Of a DNA stretch of 64,000 nt, positions 62,979 to 64,000 are shown piece by piece. The stretch lies in assembly GCA_018242685.1 (NCBI GenBank), contig JAFEBM010000027.1, forward strand, positions 100,979 to 164,978, written 5' to 3'. The first letter of the stretch is position 1. Every line of letters starts with the position of its first letter. Origin of the DNA: Nitrospira sp. (GTDB lineage Bacteria > Nitrospirota > Nitrospiria > Nitrospirales > Nitrospiraceae). The translations under genes were made by a program, and so were the position numbers. The notes under the pieces were generated by a model that worked only from the letters and a program-made list of their open reading frames with translations, had not been told where the DNA came from and did not search any database.

Positions 62979-63959
62979 TTAGAGCCTGACTCGCACTGAA
63001 GCATAAAAATAATCACTGTCTTTGTTTCCGCCGGTCGGCATTTGAGCAAGAATGGCGGGGCTGTCGAAATAGGAACCCTTGAACCAATGATCATATCCGG
63101 CTTCAAAGTCCAGATTTGCGTTGATTACCCATAGCGCACGAAGTTCTACGTCCTGTCCGAGTGAAGTGCCGGCGTTCCCTGTGGGGTCTCGAAGGCCGGA
63201 ACTGCCGAAGAAATCCTTGCTCTGCGCGAGATACCAGACACGATGCTTGACTTCAAATGTCAAGCTTGGTGTCGGTGTGACGATCACTCTCCAACCAGGT
63301 GAGATGAGGTTCGTCCTGGAAAATGGACCCCAGATGCTGGTCCGCGTGTATTCGAAATTTCTGGATCCAAACAAGGTGTCGAAGCTCCCGTCCTGACTGT
63401 CGCCGGGTTGCCGATCGCCGCTGGCATAGTCGTATTGGAAGATCAGCCTTGGCGTCCATCGGAGGTTGAACGTATATCCGAGACCCACATGCTGCAAATA
63501 GGCAAAGTGATCGGTCATGCCCCTGGTCCCGATCTGCCAGGTGGTCTCAATTTCATATTCCGGCTCACCCGGCTTGGGGTCTTTAAAGAGGCGGCCTCCG
63601 AACGTGGAATAGGTACGATGATTGGCCACATTCGCCACACGCCGATCGTTCAGTCCCAGGTAGTAAGCGTCCATCTGAAACCAGGGGAAATGCTTGCTCT
63701 CAAAATAGGTTCCCCAAAAAATCGACTTGTTGCTCTGTGTATCGAGTCTCTCCTCGTGTCGGATAACCGGCTCCAGGACGAATGCCCTGAGCCGCCAGGT
63801 CTTGTCCTGACTGATCTGCCAATCGAACCCATCAAATGAATTGGTGGTATTTCTGAAATCGTTTCGCCCAATGAGCCGTCGGTTGCCGACATCCATGGTC
63901 ATGCGTCCGAAATGGAAATCGGTTCGCAATCCGGTTCCCATGACATTTTTTAAGGTCAA
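62979..63959 (-). CDS. AlgE-like outer-membrane porin, N-terminally truncated or frameshifted
   Basis: 326 residues as read from TTG 63959 (first ATG 63941). Amphipathic, aromatic strands ending in YFYASVRVRL, in the style of the alginate-export family (AlgE-like) barrels. LRTDFHFGRMTMDVGNRRLIGRNDFRNTTN is a conserved-looking block. There is no signal peptide, and a stop lies just upstream in frame, so the 5' part is missing, shifted or outside the window. AlgE-like porins are common in Nitrospira-type genomes. Confidence 0.65.
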   Translation of the reverse strand: MTLKNVMGTGLRTDFHFGRMTMDVGNRRLIGRNDFRNTTNSFDGFDWQISQDKTWRLRAFVLEPVIRHEERLDTQSNKSIFWGTYFESKHFPWFQMDAYYLGLNDRRVANVANHRTYSTFGGRLFKDPKPGEPEYEIETTWQIGTRGMTDHFAYLQHVGLGYTFNLRWTPRLIFQYDYASGDRQPGDSQDGSFDTLFGSRNFEYTRTSIWGPFSRTNLISPGWRVIVTPTPSLTFEVKHRVWYLAQSKDFFGSSGLRDPTGNAGTSLGQDVELRALWVINANLDFEAGYDHWFKGSYFDSPAILAQMPTGGNKDSDYFYASVRVRL

Positions 63960-64000
63960 TGATCAGAATACTTGTAAAATCAGTGGTGTCCGGAGATTTT

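Overview
The window is a GC-rich bacterial chromosome segment with 56 called protein genes, one tRNA-Arg, and a few decayed genes and mobile-element traces. There is no rRNA operon, CRISPR array or intact transposon. The gene repertoire best fits a Nitrospira-like nitrite oxidiser (phylum Nitrospirota): a pyruvate/oxaloacetate carboxylase pair with a separate biotin carboxylase, class II fumarase and citrate synthase, copper and cupredoxin modules, lipid-anchored redox enzymes, and a large LEPR-xLL surface protein with ELWxxDGT repeats. That taxonomic call is inference from gene content; no marker gene is present to prove it.

Layout. 1-4.9 kb: J-domain protein, RNase D, ArsC-like protein, small unknowns, citrate synthase and Hsp20. 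5.2-7.2 kb: a copper-flavoured module (His-rich small protein, outer-membrane barrel, CopC). 7.6-14 kb, minus strand: an RND efflux pump with its adaptor, and a NarX/NarL-type two-component system. 15.3-27.1 kb is the most unusual region. A LEPR-xLL/ELWxxDGT surface protein is followed by a plus-strand cluster encoding GAF-HlyD, PqqD-M50 peptidase-HlyD, a shortened SecA-like ATPase, a third HlyD adaptor and TolC. 27.2-33.6 kb: fumarase, NlpC/P60-type lipoprotein, Tex, a VapBC-like toxin-antitoxin pair and TenA. 33.7-43.2 kb, minus strand: transhydrogenase SthA, lipoprotein thiol peroxidase, alpha/beta hydrolase, the carboxylase pair, a c-type haem sensor-like protein and two cupredoxins. 44.5-49.5 kb: a classical type I secretion operon (ABC, HlyD, TolC). 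49.7-54.6 kb: 4-alpha-glucanotransferase and an NtrB/NtrC-type pair. 54.6-57 kb: three co-directional genes including a Pro-rich protein with a degenerate DpnII/MboI-like nuclease domain. 57.1-59.2 kb: a decayed patch beside tRNA-Arg (GH15 remnant, truncated Slp, IS5-family remnant, His-rich protein). 59.4-64 kb: secreted unknowns, a LexA-like repressor with a trail of small genes, and a broken molybdate operon (mop, modB/modC scar, modA) next to an N-terminally truncated AlgE-like porin.

The central hypothesis is that 18.6-27.1 kb encodes an undescribed export machine. It would combine a SecA-type motor with HlyD-type adaptors, an RRE-like/zinc-protease membrane component and a TolC duct, and the LEPR-xLL protein just upstream would be a likely substrate. 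The close similarity of its TolC to the TolC of the 44.5-49.5 kb type I system ties the two export loci together.
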